Assembly (NCBI RefSeq): GCF_003202205.1
Contig: NZ_PDOG01000001.1
Span: forward strand, 738,449 to 802,448
From: Halomonas sp. LBP4
GTDB taxonomy: Bacteria; Pseudomonadota; Gammaproteobacteria; Pseudomonadales; Halomonadaceae
Direction: 5' to 3'
DNA length: 64,000 nucleotides
The notes under the pieces are model-generated. The model was not told the origin of the DNA. It was given only the letters and a program-made list of their open reading frames with translations, and ran no database searches. The position numbers were made by a program, and so were the translations under genes. Below are positions 20,852-29,480 of the stretch, piece after piece. Position 1 is the first letter of the stretch. Each line of letters opens with the position of its first letter.

Positions 20852-21610
20852 ATGAGTGACGCATCTTACCGTGACGCGATCTTTTCGACACCCCTCGATC
20901 GGATGGCGCGCTTCTCCTTCGACGAGCAGGTCGTCGCCTGCTTTCCCGACATGATCCGCCGCTCGGTCCCGGGCTACGGCCAGATACTCGGCATGCTGGG
21001 GCTGATCGCCCGGCGCCACCTGCGCCACGGCGCCCACGTCTACGACCTGGGCTGCTCGCTGGGGGCCGCCGGCCTGGCACTGGCCGGGACGCTGCCGCCG
21101 GCCGCCTTCCGCTATACCGGCGTGGACCTCTCGCCGGCCATGGTGGCCCGGGCCCGGGAGACCCTGGCCGCGGAGTGCCCGGAGCACGCCGTCGAGATCG
21201 TCGAGGGCGACATCCGCGAGCTCGACTACCGCCCCTCGGGGATGATCGTGCTCGACTTCACCCTGCAGTTCCTCGCCCCCGAGGATCGCGATGCGGTGAT
21301 CGACAAGCTCTTCGCCGCCCTGGAGCCCGGCGGCGTGCTGGTGCTCTCGGAGAAGATCGTGGCCGAAGATGAACAGGACAATGCCTGGCTGGTGGAGCGC
21401 TACCACGACTTCAAGCGCGCCAACGGCTACAGCGAGCTGGAGATCAGCCAGAAGCGCACGGCGCTCGAGAACGTCCTGGTGCCCGACACCCTGGCCGCCC
21501 ACCACGAGCGCCTGGCGCGGGCCGGTTTCCCCCGCTCGCAGACCTGGTTCCAGTTCCTGAACTTCGCCTCCTTGATCGCCTTCAAGGACGCCCGGTACGG
21601 GGAGACCTGA
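20852..21610 (+). CDS. cmoA: Carboxy-S-adenosyl-L-methionine synthase
   Basis: Makes carboxy-SAM from SAM and prephenate for the wobble modification cmo5U34. The 252 residues have the class I methyltransferase motif VYDLGCSLGAAGLAL, SPAMVARARETL, and LDFTLQFLAPEDRD, all typical of CmoA. cmoB begins 1 bp after the stop. The cmo5U methyl-esterifying enzyme gene cmoM is also in this window at 30482. Confidence 0.96.
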   Translation: MSDASYRDAIFSTPLDRMARFSFDEQVVACFPDMIRRSVPGYGQILGMLGLIARRHLRHGAHVYDLGCSLGAAGLALAGTLPPAAFRYTGVDLSPAMVARARETLAAECPEHAVEIVEGDIRELDYRPSGMIVLDFTLQFLAPEDRDAVIDKLFAALEPGGVLVLSEKIVAEDEQDNAWLVERYHDFKRANGYSELEISQKRTALENVLVPDTLAAHHERLARAGFPRSQTWFQFLNFASLIAFKDARYGET

Positions 21611-21611
21611 C

Positions 21612-22607
21612 GTGCCCATTCCCGCCGAGCACCGCGAGCTCTACCAGGCCTTCCTCGACCAGGGGCTCGACACCTGGCTGGCCCGGCTGCCCGACCAGCT
21701 CGCCCGCGGGCTGGACCGAAGCCGCTACGGCGACCTGCCGGCCTGGGAGAAGGCGGTGGCCAAGCTGCCCGCCCTCCCCGAGGCCCGCGAGGTGTCCCTG
21801 GACGGCGATACCGTCAGCGTCGACCTGGCGCTGACCGACAGCCAGCGCCGCCGGTGCGAGAACCTGCTGCGCAAGCTCGCGCCCTGGCGCAAGGGGCCCT
21901 ACCGCCTGGGGGGCATCCACATCGAGACCGAGTGGCGCTCCGACTGGAAGTGGCGGCGCGTGGCGCCGCACCTGGCGAACCTCGCCGGCCGGCGGGTGCT
22001 CGACGTGGGCGGCGGCAGCGGCTACCACGCCTGGCGCATGAGTGGCGCCGGTGCCGCCTTCGTGCTGGTGATCGACCCCTCGCCGCGCTTCTTCTGGCAG
22101 TTCCGGGCCGTACGCCACTTCATCGGCGATGCCGACGGCTGGCGCACCCACTTCCTGCCGGTGGGCATCGAGGAGGTGCCCGAACGGCTCGCCTTCTTCG
22201 ACACGGTGTTCTCCATGGGCGTGCTCTACCACCGCCCCTCGCCGCTCGAGCACCTGCTGCAGCTCAGGGACGCCCTGCGCCCGGGCGGCGAGCTGGTGCT
22301 CGAGACCCTGGTGGTCGAAGGCGACGCCACCAGCGTGCTGCTGCCCGGCGAGCGCTACGCCGCCATGCCCAACGTCTACTTCCTGCCCTCCTCCGCCGCC
22401 CTCTGCCACTGGCTCGAACGCTGCGGATTCGACAACGTGCGCGTGGTGGACGAAGCGGTGACCACGACCGACGAGCAGCGCGCCACCGACTGGATGACCT
22501 TCCAGTCGCTGGCCGATTTCCTCGATCCGAACGACCCGAGCAAGACCCGCGAGGGCTACCCCGCCCCGCGGCGGGCGGTGGTCATGGCCAACCGGCCACG
22601 CCCTTGA
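21612..22607 (+). CDS. cmoB: tRNA U34 carboxymethyltransferase
   Basis: Transfers the carboxymethyl group of carboxy-SAM to ho5U34 in tRNA. 331 residues; GPYRLGGIHIETEWRSDWKW, VLDVGGGSGYHAWRM, VIDPSPRFFWQF, MGVLYHRPSP and DWMTFQSLADFLDP are family blocks. It starts with GTG one base after cmoA, so translation is probably coupled. Confidence 0.96.
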   Translation: MPIPAEHRELYQAFLDQGLDTWLARLPDQLARGLDRSRYGDLPAWEKAVAKLPALPEAREVSLDGDTVSVDLALTDSQRRRCENLLRKLAPWRKGPYRLGGIHIETEWRSDWKWRRVAPHLANLAGRRVLDVGGGSGYHAWRMSGAGAAFVLVIDPSPRFFWQFRAVRHFIGDADGWRTHFLPVGIEEVPERLAFFDTVFSMGVLYHRPSPLEHLLQLRDALRPGGELVLETLVVEGDATSVLLPGERYAAMPNVYFLPSSAALCHWLERCGFDNVRVVDEAVTTTDEQRATDWMTFQSLADFLDPNDPSKTREGYPAPRRAVVMANRPRP

Positions 22608-22627
22608 TGCTGGGGCCCGCGGCTTTT

Positions 22628-22726
22628 CCGGCGACCGGCCTACGCGGAGGCGCTGTGGACCCGTCCCTGGGCGCTACATTCTTCATCCCTGAAGACTGAC
22701 CTCCGCTTCGCCCTGTCCCCGGCGCC
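22628..22726 (+). repeat. 99-bp palindromic intergenic element, copy D
   Basis: CCGGCGACCGG to CCTGTCCCCGGCGCC, again 99 bp. The central arms are TTCTTCA and TGAAGA with a one-base irregularity. It lies 20 bp after the cmoB stop, between the convergent ends of cmoB and the zinc peptidase gene. Confidence 0.9.
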
Positions 22727-22800
22727 GCTCATGCAGAGCCTTCGGCCTTGATGCATTGAACTGGCCCTTCACCCTCTCAGATCAGCTCGAAGCTGGGCGC

Positions 22801-23475
22801 TTAGCGCCTGAGGATCACCAGCCACCGCCCCAGGTTGAGCAGGCTGGCCAGCGAGGCCGCCACATAGGTGAAGGCGCAGGCGGTGAGCACATGGCGGGCG
22901 CCGGGCATGTCGTAGGGCGGGATGTACTCCTTGAGTAGCGGCAGGGCCCGCTGGAAGCTGGCGTCGAACTCCACCGGCAGGGTCACCAGGTGCACCATCG
23001 CCGCGGTGCCGAAGCTGATCACCGCGGCCAGCAGCACGATCAGCATGCCGCCCGGCATGCGAGTAAGGACGAACAGGAAGGGGGCGGCCATCATCAGCAG
23101 CGCCCCGAGCTTCTCGGCCTGCTGGGCCACCGCCACCAGCCGGGTGCGCGCCAGCAGCGGCGCATAGCCGTGGTGGTGCTGGATGGCGTGGCCCACCTCG
23201 TGGGCCGCCACCGTCACTGCGGTGAGCGAGCGCCCCGCGTAATGCTCCCGGGAGAGCCGCACCCGCCGCGCCTGGGGGTCGTAATGATCGCCCTGCTCGG
23301 TGAGTTCCACCTCCACCCCGTCGATGCCGAGCCGCTTGAGCAGGTGCTCGGCGAGCTCGCCGCCGGTGCCCGGGTAGTCGTCCCGCGGCCGGGCATGCCG
23401 CTTGAGCACCCACTTGGCCCAGAGGTTGGGCAGCAGGAAGATGGCCAGCAGCAGGGCGATCACCAGCAGGATCAT
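22801..23475 (-). CDS. Membrane zinc metallopeptidase (YugP-type, Zn_peptidase_2)
   Basis: A 224-residue inner-membrane protein. A first membrane segment (about 2-18, ILLVIALLLAIFLLP) is followed by a soluble part, the zinc motif AAHEVGHAIQHHHGY (HEXXH near residue 114), two central membrane segments and a C-terminal one. The family is widespread but its substrate is unknown. ATG 23475 has GGAG at a suitable distance and gives the membrane segment at the N-terminus; a longer frame upstream runs through repeat E and is rejected. Confidence 0.85.
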   Translation of the reverse strand: MILLVIALLLAIFLLPNLWAKWVLKRHARPRDDYPGTGGELAEHLLKRLGIDGVEVELTEQGDHYDPQARRVRLSREHYAGRSLTAVTVAAHEVGHAIQHHHGYAPLLARTRLVAVAQQAEKLGALLMMAAPFLFVLTRMPGGMLIVLLAAVISFGTAAMVHLVTLPVEFDASFQRALPLLKEYIPPYDMPGARHVLTACAFTYVAASLASLLNLGRWLVILRR

Positions 23476-23546
23476 CGGCAAGGGCTCCGGCTTCCAGTGT
23501 GCAAGGTTGGACCCAGCCTGGCAGCACCAGTTTCCTCGGGGCTGAT

Positions 23547-23752
23547 CCGGCGACAGGCCTGCAAGGGGCGCTGTGAACCCCTCCCTGGGCGCTACCGATT
23601 CCCTGCTGCGCTTTCGCATCCTGCTTCGCTTGCAGGGCCGGGGTTGGCCATCCATGGCCAACCCGTTCGGCGGGAAGAACATTCACTGGATGTTCTTCTG
23701 ATTCCGCCTCACCCATGGAATCGGACCCCCTCTTCGGCCTGTCCCCGGCGCC
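23547..23752 (+). repeat. 206-bp long variant of the palindromic element, copy E
   Basis: It has the same ends (CCGGCGACAGG and CCTGTCCCCGGCGCC) and the same GGCGCTGTGAACCCCTCCCTGGGCGCTAC module. The centre is replaced by about 120 bp containing further palindromes: GGTTGGCCATCC/ATGGCCAACC, GAACATTC/GATGTTC and GATTCC/GGAATC. The inner stem AAGGGG pairs with CCCCCTT-like sequence. It fills most of the 303-bp gap between the zinc peptidase gene and cysN, beside the cysN 3' end. Confidence 0.85.
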
Positions 23753-23778
23753 CCTCGTCACGCAATTCCGGCAGGGGT

Positions 23779-25203
23779 TTACCGAATCAGCTCGCGGATG
23801 TCCCTCGCCTCCCAGTGCGGGAAGTACTTGCGCACCAGCGCATTGAGCTCCAGCTCGAAGCCGGCCCAGTCGACCTCGCCGTGGGCCTCGGCGGCCCCCT
23901 CGGCCGTACCGCGGATCATCCCGGCGCCGACCGTCACGTTGGTCAGGCGGTCGATGACGATGAAGCTCCCGGTACCCGGACTGGTGGCGTAGTCATCCAG
24001 CGGCACCTCGGCGGTCAGTTCGACCCGGCAGCGGGCGATGGCGTTGAGCTCGAGACGCTCGGTGGCATGGCGCTCCAGGGTGTTGACGTCGACCTGGTGG
24101 TGGATCGCTCCCACCTGGCCGGCAACGGAGCGTCCGGCCAGGCGGATGTCGTACGACCGCCCCGGGGTCAACGCCTCCTCGTGCATCCAGACGATGTCGG
24201 CATCGAAGGCACTCGCCATGGCCACCTCGGCGTCCGCGGCAACGAGCCAGTCACCGCGGGAGATGTCGATCTCGTCGTTCAGGGTCACGGTGATCGCCTG
24301 GCCGGGGTAGGCCGCGTCCAGGTCACCGTCGAAGGTGACGATGCGCTCGACCGTCGAGGCCTTGCCCGAGGGCAGCGCCTTGACCGCCTGGCCGGGGCGC
24401 AGCACGCCCGCCTCCAGGGTACCGGCGTAGCCACGGAAGTCGAGGTTCGGGCGATTGACGTACTGCACCGGCAGGCGCAGGTCGGTGAGGTTGCGGTCGC
24501 GGCTGACCTCCACCCCCTCGAGCAGTTCCAGCAGCGCCGGGCCCTCATACCACGCCATGGCGGCGCTCTTGTTGACCACGTTATCGCCCTTCAGGGCCGA
24601 CATGGGCACGAAGTGGATGTCCTCGGCCGAGAGCTGCTCGGCGAAGAGGCGATAGTCGGCGACGATCTCGTCGAAGCGCGCCTGGTCGAAGTCGACCAGG
24701 TCCATCTTGTTGACCGCGATCACCAGATGCCGGATGCCCAGCAGATCGGCGATGAAGCTGTGCCGACGGGTCTGGGTCTGCACCCCGTAGCGGGCATCGA
24801 TCAGGATGATCGCCAGGCTGGCGGTGGAGGCCCCGGTGGCCATGTTGCGGGTGTACTGCTCGTGCCCCGGGGTGTCGGCGATGATGAACTTGCGCTTGTC
24901 GGTGGAGAAGAAGCGGTAGGCGACATCGATGGTGATGCCCTGCTCGCGCTCCGACTGCAGGCCATCGACCAGCAGCGCCAGGTCGACCTCCTCGCCGGTG
25001 GTACCGCTCTTCTTCGACGCCTGAGTGATCGCCGCGAGCTGGTCGTCGAAGATCATCTTGGAGTCGTGCAGCAGCCGGCCGATCAGGGTCGACTTGCCGT
25101 CGTCGACGCTGCCGCAGGTGATGAAGCGCAGCAGGTCCTTGTTCTCGTGCTCGTGCAGGTACTGCTCGATGTTATCGGCAATGAGTGTCGATTGGTGTGC
25201 CAT
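23779..25203 (-). CDS. cysN: Sulfate adenylyltransferase subunit 1 (GTPase)
   Basis: The GTPase subunit of ATP sulfurylase, 474 residues, as long as E. coli CysN (475). It has an elongation-factor-like GTP site: [40 protein letters not shown]. No APS-kinase domain follows, unlike the CysNC fusion of many pseudomonads, so APS kinase must be elsewhere. Its ATG overlaps the cysD stop in TGATG, indicating coupling. Confidence 0.97.
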   Translation of the reverse strand: MAHQSTLIADNIEQYLHEHENKDLLRFITCGSVDDGKSTLIGRLLHDSKMIFDDQLAAITQASKKSGTTGEEVDLALLVDGLQSEREQGITIDVAYRFFSTDKRKFIIADTPGHEQYTRNMATGASTASLAIILIDARYGVQTQTRRHSFIADLLGIRHLVIAVNKMDLVDFDQARFDEIVADYRLFAEQLSAEDIHFVPMSALKGDNVVNKSAAMAWYEGPALLELLEGVEVSRDRNLTDLRLPVQYVNRPNLDFRGYAGTLEAGVLRPGQAVKALPSGKASTVERIVTFDGDLDAAYPGQAITVTLNDEIDISRGDWLVAADAEVAMASAFDADIVWMHEEALTPGRSYDIRLAGRSVAGQVGAIHHQVDVNTLERHATERLELNAIARCRVELTAEVPLDDYATSPGTGSFIVIDRLTNVTVGAGMIRGTAEGAAEAHGEVDWAGFELELNALVRKYFPHWEARDIRELIR

Positions 25204-26195
25204 CAGAAATAGCCCTCGCGCTTCTTCTTCTCCATGGAGCCCGCCTGGTCGTGGTCGATGGCGCGGCCGCTGCGTTCGCTGGTGCGGGTCAGCAGCATCT
25301 CCTGGATGATCTCGGGCAGGGTGGCGGCCTTCGACTCCACGGCGCCGGTCAGCGGGTAGCAGCCGAGCGTGCGGAAGCGCACCCACTTCTCCTCGGGCTT
25401 CTCGCCGGGCTCGAGCGGCATGCGCTCGTCGTCGACCATGATCAGCATGCCGTCGCGCTCCACCACCGGGCGCGGCGCGGCGTAGTAGAGCGGCACGATG
25501 GGAATCTGCTCGAGGTGGATGTACTGCCAGATGTCCAGCTCGGTCCAGTTGGAGAGCGGGAAGGCGCGGATCGACTCGCCCTTGTTGACCCGGGCGTTGT
25601 AGAGGTTCCACAACTCGGGCCGCTGGTTCTTCGGGTCCCAGCGATGGAACTTGTCGCGGAAGGAGAACACCCGCTCCTTGGCACGGCTGGCCTCCTCGTC
25701 GCGACGGGCACCGCCGAAGGCGGCATCGAAGCCGTACTTGTCCAGCGCCTGCTTGAGGGCCTGGGTCTTCATCACGTCGGTGTAACCGCTGCTGCCGTGA
25801 TCGAAGGGGTTGATACCGGCGGCCCGCCCCTCCTCGTTGATGTACTCGATCAGCTCCATCCCGGATTCTGCCGCCATGCGATCGCGGAAGGCGATCATCT
25901 CGCGGAACTTCCAGGTGGTGTTGATGTGCATCAACGGAAACGGCGGCGGCCCCGGATAGAAGGCCTTGCGCGCCAGGTGCAGCATCACCGAGGAGTCCTT
26001 GCCGATGGAGTAGAGCATCACCGGGTTGCGGAACTCGGCCGCCACCTCGCGGATGATGTGGATCGACTCGGCCTCGAGCTGCTCGAGATGGGTCAGCCGA
26101 CGCGGCGTGACGGCGCCAACCGACGTCGCGCCACTGGCCTGGGCGGCCGATTCGCGGTTCGGTGCCTGACGTGTCGGTGCAACATGAGTGGTCAT
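25203..26195 (-). CDS. cysD: Sulfate adenylyltransferase subunit 2
   Basis: The adenylyl-transferring subunit of ATP sulfurylase, activating sulfate to APS. PP-loop family features are [42 protein letters not shown] and the C-terminal [10 protein letters not shown] typical of CysD. With ATG 26195 it has 330 residues, including an N-terminal extension of about 30 residues compared with E. coli. A GTG at 26240 would add 15 more. An AT-rich region lies upstream. Confidence 0.96.
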   Translation of the reverse strand: MTTHVAPTRQAPNRESAAQASGATSVGAVTPRRLTHLEQLEAESIHIIREVAAEFRNPVMLYSIGKDSSVMLHLARKAFYPGPPPFPLMHINTTWKFREMIAFRDRMAAESGMELIEYINEEGRAAGINPFDHGSSGYTDVMKTQALKQALDKYGFDAAFGGARRDEEASRAKERVFSFRDKFHRWDPKNQRPELWNLYNARVNKGESIRAFPLSNWTELDIWQYIHLEQIPIVPLYYAAPRPVVERDGMLIMVDDERMPLEPGEKPEEKWVRFRTLGCYPLTGAVESKAATLPEIIQEMLLTRTSERSGRAIDHDQAGSMEKKKREGYF

Positions 26196-26230
26196 GGCCC
26201 GGCTACCTCGCAAGACGTTGGGCGTGAGAT

Positions 26231-26306
26231 CATGCGCCACAGATTAACGCCGGATTGATAATAACCCAAAAGAATTAATAACTATCTTTTTAGAACGAAA
26301 AAAGAT
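26231..26306 (-). promoter_or_regulatory. AT-rich cysDN upstream region with AT hairpin
   Basis: In a GC-rich genome this stretch is conspicuously AT-rich, with TTATTAATTCTTTT and GGTTATTATC on the - strand. ATCTTTTT/AAAAAGAT (26284-26306) can form a hairpin just after the cpdA stop and may end the cpdA transcript. CysB-activated cys promoters are typically AT-rich; a CysB site here is an inference, with no specific motif identified. Confidence 0.4.
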
Positions 26307-26314
26307 GCCCAGAT

Positions 26315-27049
26315 TCACGGCTCGACGCGCTCCACCCAGGTCGTCAGGTCGCCGGCCTCGAGGTCGACGACCCGATAGCCGGGGCGCGATGCCTCGTCGA
26401 CGGCGAAGGTCTCGGCGCCGGGCAGGAACTGGTCGGTGGTGGAAGGGCAGCCGTAGACCGCCACCGCCCCCGCTTCCAGCCGCCGCTGGCTGGCGAAGGC
26501 CTGGTGGATATGGCCGCAGAGGACCGCCTTCACCTGACGATAGGCCGCCAGGGTCTGCCAGAAGGCCTCCCGGTCCAGCAGGCCGAGCTCGTCGAGCCAG
26601 GCCGAGCCGACGGCCAGGGGCGGGTGATGCATCACCAGCAGGGTCGGCCGGTCGTCCTCCTCGAGCCGGTCGGCCAGCCAGCCGAGTCGCTCGGGTCCCA
26701 GCTCGCCGTGGGGCTGGCCACTGACCCGGGTATCCAGCAACAGCACCCGCCAACTGTCGAGTTCCAGCTCGTCGGGCAGCTCGCGGGCCTCGGCCATCAG
26801 CGCCGGCTCGTCGTGGTTGCCCGCCAGCCAGAACCAGGGGGCGTCGAGCGCTCCGAGGGTACGGACCGCCAGCCGGTAGGAAGCCGCGGTCTCGTCCTGG
26901 CTGACGTCACCGGTCACCAGCACCATGTCCGGCCGCTCCCGGTTGACCGCCTCGATCACCGCCTCGAGCTGGCGCAGCGGAAAGCCGGCCCGGGAACGGG
27001 CCCGGGGGTCGGCCTGCAGATGGCAGTCGCTGATCTGGACCAGTCGCAT
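26315..27049 (-). CDS. cpdA: 3',5'-cyclic AMP phosphodiesterase
   Basis: A class III metallophosphoesterase of 244 residues that hydrolyses cAMP. Metal ligands in order: D8 and H10 (ISDCHLQ), D in VTGDVSQ, N and H in AGNHDE, H in VMHHPP, and GHIHQ. It follows yqiB by 32 bp. The order nudF-yqiB-cpdA is the same as in E. coli. Confidence 0.92.
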   Translation of the reverse strand: MRLVQISDCHLQADPRARSRAGFPLRQLEAVIEAVNRERPDMVLVTGDVSQDETAASYRLAVRTLGALDAPWFWLAGNHDEPALMAEARELPDELELDSWRVLLLDTRVSGQPHGELGPERLGWLADRLEEDDRPTLLVMHHPPLAVGSAWLDELGLLDREAFWQTLAAYRQVKAVLCGHIHQAFASQRRLEAGAVAVYGCPSTTDQFLPGAETFAVDEASRPGYRVVDLEAGDLTTWVERVEP

Positions 27050-27081
27050 CAGAGCAGCATCTCCTCAGGGCAGCCTATTCA

Positions 27082-27528
27082 TCAAGGTAGTTCTGGCAGG
27101 TCGAGGGAGTGGCCGTGGGCCAGTCCATGCTCCAGCCACTCGCCGAGGAAGCGGTTGAGTTGCAGCTTCTCGTCGGGTTGATGCATGCGCGCATTGGGGT
27201 AGCGGTAGCGGCCATGGAAATGGCGTTGGCGCTGGAAGTCGGTGACCTCGGCCATGCGCACGTCGTGGTAGAGATGCACGCGCATGCGCGGGGTCTCGAT
27301 CAGTTCGTCGAGCACGCCCTGCTGGGAGACCCGAGCGATGGTGGTGTAGGGGGCCTGCTCGAGCACCTCGATGCACAGTGCCCCGAGCCGTCGACCGCCA
27401 CGGAGCAGCTCGACCTCGCGGATCTCGCCGGCGTCCAGCGCCCCCAGCAGCCGGGTCAGGCGCAGGTAGTTGACGGTGCACTCGCCCTGCAGACTCTTCA
27501 GGTCGGTGACATAGGCTGTTCTCGACAC
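27082..27528 (-). CDS. yqiB: YqiB family protein (DUF1249)
   Basis: A 148-residue protein of unknown function, recognised by length, sequence features (YLRLTRLLGAL, VHLYHDVRMAEVTDFQ, YRYPNARMHQPDEKLQLNRFLGEWL) and by position between nudF and cpdA, as in E. coli. It starts with GTG; AAGGAGGT lies across the nudF stop codon 6 bp upstream, so translation is probably coupled. No signal peptide or membrane segment. Confidence 0.88.
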   Translation of the reverse strand: MSRTAYVTDLKSLQGECTVNYLRLTRLLGALDAGEIREVELLRGGRRLGALCIEVLEQAPYTTIARVSQQGVLDELIETPRMRVHLYHDVRMAEVTDFQRQRHFHGRYRYPNARMHQPDEKLQLNRFLGEWLEHGLAHGHSLDLPELP

Positions 27529-27529
27529 G

Positions 27530-28177
27530 CTACCTCCTTGCTCGCAGTGATGCGCGTTCGCCTGCCAGCCAATGGAAGGCGATCAGACACATGGCATTGT
27601 CGAGTCGCCCGGCCTGGAGGAGTTCCCACGCTCGGGTAAACGGCAACACATGCACGCGGATGTCCTCGTGCTCCTCGTCGAGCCCGTGCACCCCGCCGAG
27701 GCCACGGCTGTCGACCAGACCACAGAACAGGGTGACGCGCTCGTCACAGGCCCCGGGACTGGGGTAGTAGACATGCAGCTCGATCAGTTCGCCCACCTCG
27801 CAGCCGGCCTCTTCCCGCGCCTCGCGGCGAGCGACCTCGGCGACGCTCTCGCCCCGCTCCACCAGCCCCGCCACCACCTCCAGCTTCCAGGGTGACGCGG
27901 GGTCATCGAACGCACCGGCACGGAACTGCTCGATCAGTACCACGGCGTCTCGCTCCACATCATAGAGCAGCACGCCCACGGCGTCGTGGCGATGATGTAC
28001 CTCGCGCACCACCTCGCCGCTCCAGCCGCCCTCGAACAGGCGATGGCGCAGGCGCAGTTCCTCCAGGCGGAAGAAGCCCTGGTGCAGGCAGCGCCGCTCC
28101 AGCAACTCGACGTCGGCGGCCGTGAAGGACGCCAGCGCGGTGAGATCCTGGTCGTGCGGGTGACGGGGGTCGCTCAT
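27530..28177 (-). CDS. nudF: ADP-ribose pyrophosphatase
   Basis: A Nudix hydrolase of 215 residues that splits ADP-ribose to AMP and ribose-5-phosphate. The Nudix box is GLVERGESVAEVARREAREEAGCEV, preceded by the swapped-domain N-terminus typical of the ADPRase family. It is the first gene of nudF-yqiB-cpdA and is divergent from greB. Confidence 0.93.
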   Translation of the reverse strand: MSDPRHPHDQDLTALASFTAADVELLERRCLHQGFFRLEELRLRHRLFEGGWSGEVVREVHHRHDAVGVLLYDVERDAVVLIEQFRAGAFDDPASPWKLEVVAGLVERGESVAEVARREAREEAGCEVGELIELHVYYPSPGACDERVTLFCGLVDSRGLGGVHGLDEEHEDIRVHVLPFTRAWELLQAGRLDNAMCLIAFHWLAGERASLRARR

Positions 28178-28315
28178 GCCGATCTCCGGGTCGCAGGGTG
28201 GCGACCATTATCATGACCCGGAGGGGGGATGCCAACCGCCGCGGTCATCGATGCCTTGGCGCCCCTTCACCGATGGCGTATGTTTCAACTCTCACCAGCA
28301 GGAGGGACCAGCCGG

Positions 28316-28858
28316 ATGAAAGGCCGCAACATGACGCGCTGGCGCGACCCGGCCAAGGATCCGCGCCAGGAGCCGAAGAGCAACCTGATCACCGCCGAAG
28401 GCGCCGACCGCCTGCGCGGCATTCTCGACCACCTGTCGCGGGTCAAGCGCCCCGCGCTCTCGGCCAAGGTCGGCGAGGCGGCGGCACTCGGCGACCGCAG
28501 CGAGAACGCCGACTACACCTACAACAAGAAGGAGCTCAATCGGGTCATCGCCCGGATCCGCTACCTGACCAAGCGCCTCGACGAAGTGCAGGTGGTGGAT
28601 CGGCTCCCGGAGGACACCGACAGGGTCTACTTCGGCGCCTTCGTCACCCTCGAGGACGACGACGGCGAGGAGACGCACATCCGCATCGTCGGCCACGACG
28701 AGACCGACACGGCGAAACGCTGGATCAGCGTCGACGCCCCCCTGGCCAAGGCCCTGCTCGGCAAGTCGCTGGACGACGAGGTGACCGTCGCCGCCCCCGG
28801 TGGCGAAACGAGCTATATCATCACCGGGATCGCCTATCGTGACCCCGCAGGCAGATAG
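28316..28858 (+). CDS. greB: Transcription elongation factor GreB
   Basis: A secondary-channel factor that rescues backtracked RNA polymerase by stimulating transcript cleavage. The N-terminal coiled-coil tip holds the acidic pair in GDRSENADYTYNKKELN; the C-terminal FKBP-like domain follows. 180 residues; the RWRDPAKDPRQEPKSNLIT start is GreB-like rather than GreA-like. ATG 28316 is chosen because AGGAGGGA lies 8 bp upstream; another ATG 15 nt later lacks a site. Confidence 0.93.
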   Translation: MKGRNMTRWRDPAKDPRQEPKSNLITAEGADRLRGILDHLSRVKRPALSAKVGEAAALGDRSENADYTYNKKELNRVIARIRYLTKRLDEVQVVDRLPEDTDRVYFGAFVTLEDDDGEETHIRIVGHDETDTAKRWISVDAPLAKALLGKSLDDEVTVAAPGGETSYIITGIAYRDPAGR

Positions 28859-28947
28859 GCGCCTTGCCGCGGCGGTCGACGCGTTTCGACGACAACAGCA
28901 CCCATTGACTATCACCAACTTGCAGTGAAACACCTCAACTTGTTGCC

Positions 28948-28971
28948 GGCCGGAGACAGTCGCCTCCGGCC
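28948..28971 (+). terminator. Hairpin downstream of greB
   Basis: GGCCGGAG and CTCCGGCC form an 8-bp stem 90 bp after greB. There is no T-run, so termination would be weak or Rho-assisted. The rest of the 264-bp gap (28859-29122) holds an AT-rich stretch around 29018-29050 (TTGTTTTTATGTAAAAAGC, then CATACTAAT) that is a plausible promoter for the EF-hand gene. Confidence 0.4.
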
Positions 28972-29122
28972 ACCCTGACGCGCCCCACGGCCCCGAGCCC
29001 CCCCAATGCATCCCATTGTTTTTATGTAAAAAGCATACTAATGGCGCCGATATTGCAATGACACAGCAGGCGAGCGATGCCGCTCGCCACCTGGACAAGC
29101 GTCATAGCATTGGAGGCACACC

Positions 29123-29347
29123 ATGAAGAAGCTACTCATGTTACCTGCGGCCCTTCTCTTCGGTGCCAGCGTGGCTTTCGCGGGCGCGGACAAGTTCGCG
29201 GATCTCGATGCCGATCAAGATGGCGCCTTGAGCGAGGAGGAGGTCGCAACCGCTGAAGGCCTGGATTTCGCAACCGCGGATGCGGATGGAAACGGCTCCC
29301 TGAGCGAGGAGGAGTTCAAGGCCGCGACAGAGGACACGGAAGGCTAG
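29123..29347 (+). CDS. Small secreted EF-hand protein
   Basis: A 74-residue protein with a Sec signal peptide (MKKLLMLPAALLFGASVAFA, cleavage after residue 20) and two canonical calcium-binding loops: DADQDGALSEEE (29-40) and DADGNGSLSEEE (53-64). Both have Asp/Asn at positions 1, 3 and 5, Gly at 6 and Glu at 12. The mature protein is about 54 residues and very acidic, so it is probably a periplasmic Ca2+ buffer or sensor. GGAGG precedes the ATG. No partner gene is adjacent; function unknown. Confidence 0.85.
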   Translation: MKKLLMLPAALLFGASVAFAGADKFADLDADQDGALSEEEVATAEGLDFATADADGNGSLSEEEFKAATEDTEG

Positions 29348-29377
29348 CCGTTATCCGACGCCCCCTACTGCCCTTGA

Positions 29378-29418
29378 CCCGCACGTGGCAGCCGGCCAAG
29401 CCGGCTGCCACGTGCGGG
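29378..29418. terminator. Long perfect hairpin after the EF-hand gene
   Basis: A perfect 19-bp stem (29378-29396 with 29400-29418) closed by a 3-nt loop, starting CCCGCACGTGGC. It lies between the convergent EF-hand gene and rsmC, so it could serve both. There is no T-run on either side, unlike a standard intrinsic terminator. Confidence 0.6.
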
Positions 29419-29480
29419 CAGGGTGACGCCCAGCGATCAGCTCCTCCGGGCCGAGGAGGCGGATCCCACCGACTGGCCCC

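Noticed and set aside
27050..27061. Three-codon upstream frame (ATG CTG CTC TGA) overlapping the cpdA start
   Set aside because: GAGGAG touches its ATG directly, so it is unlikely to be initiated; the site serves cpdA better.
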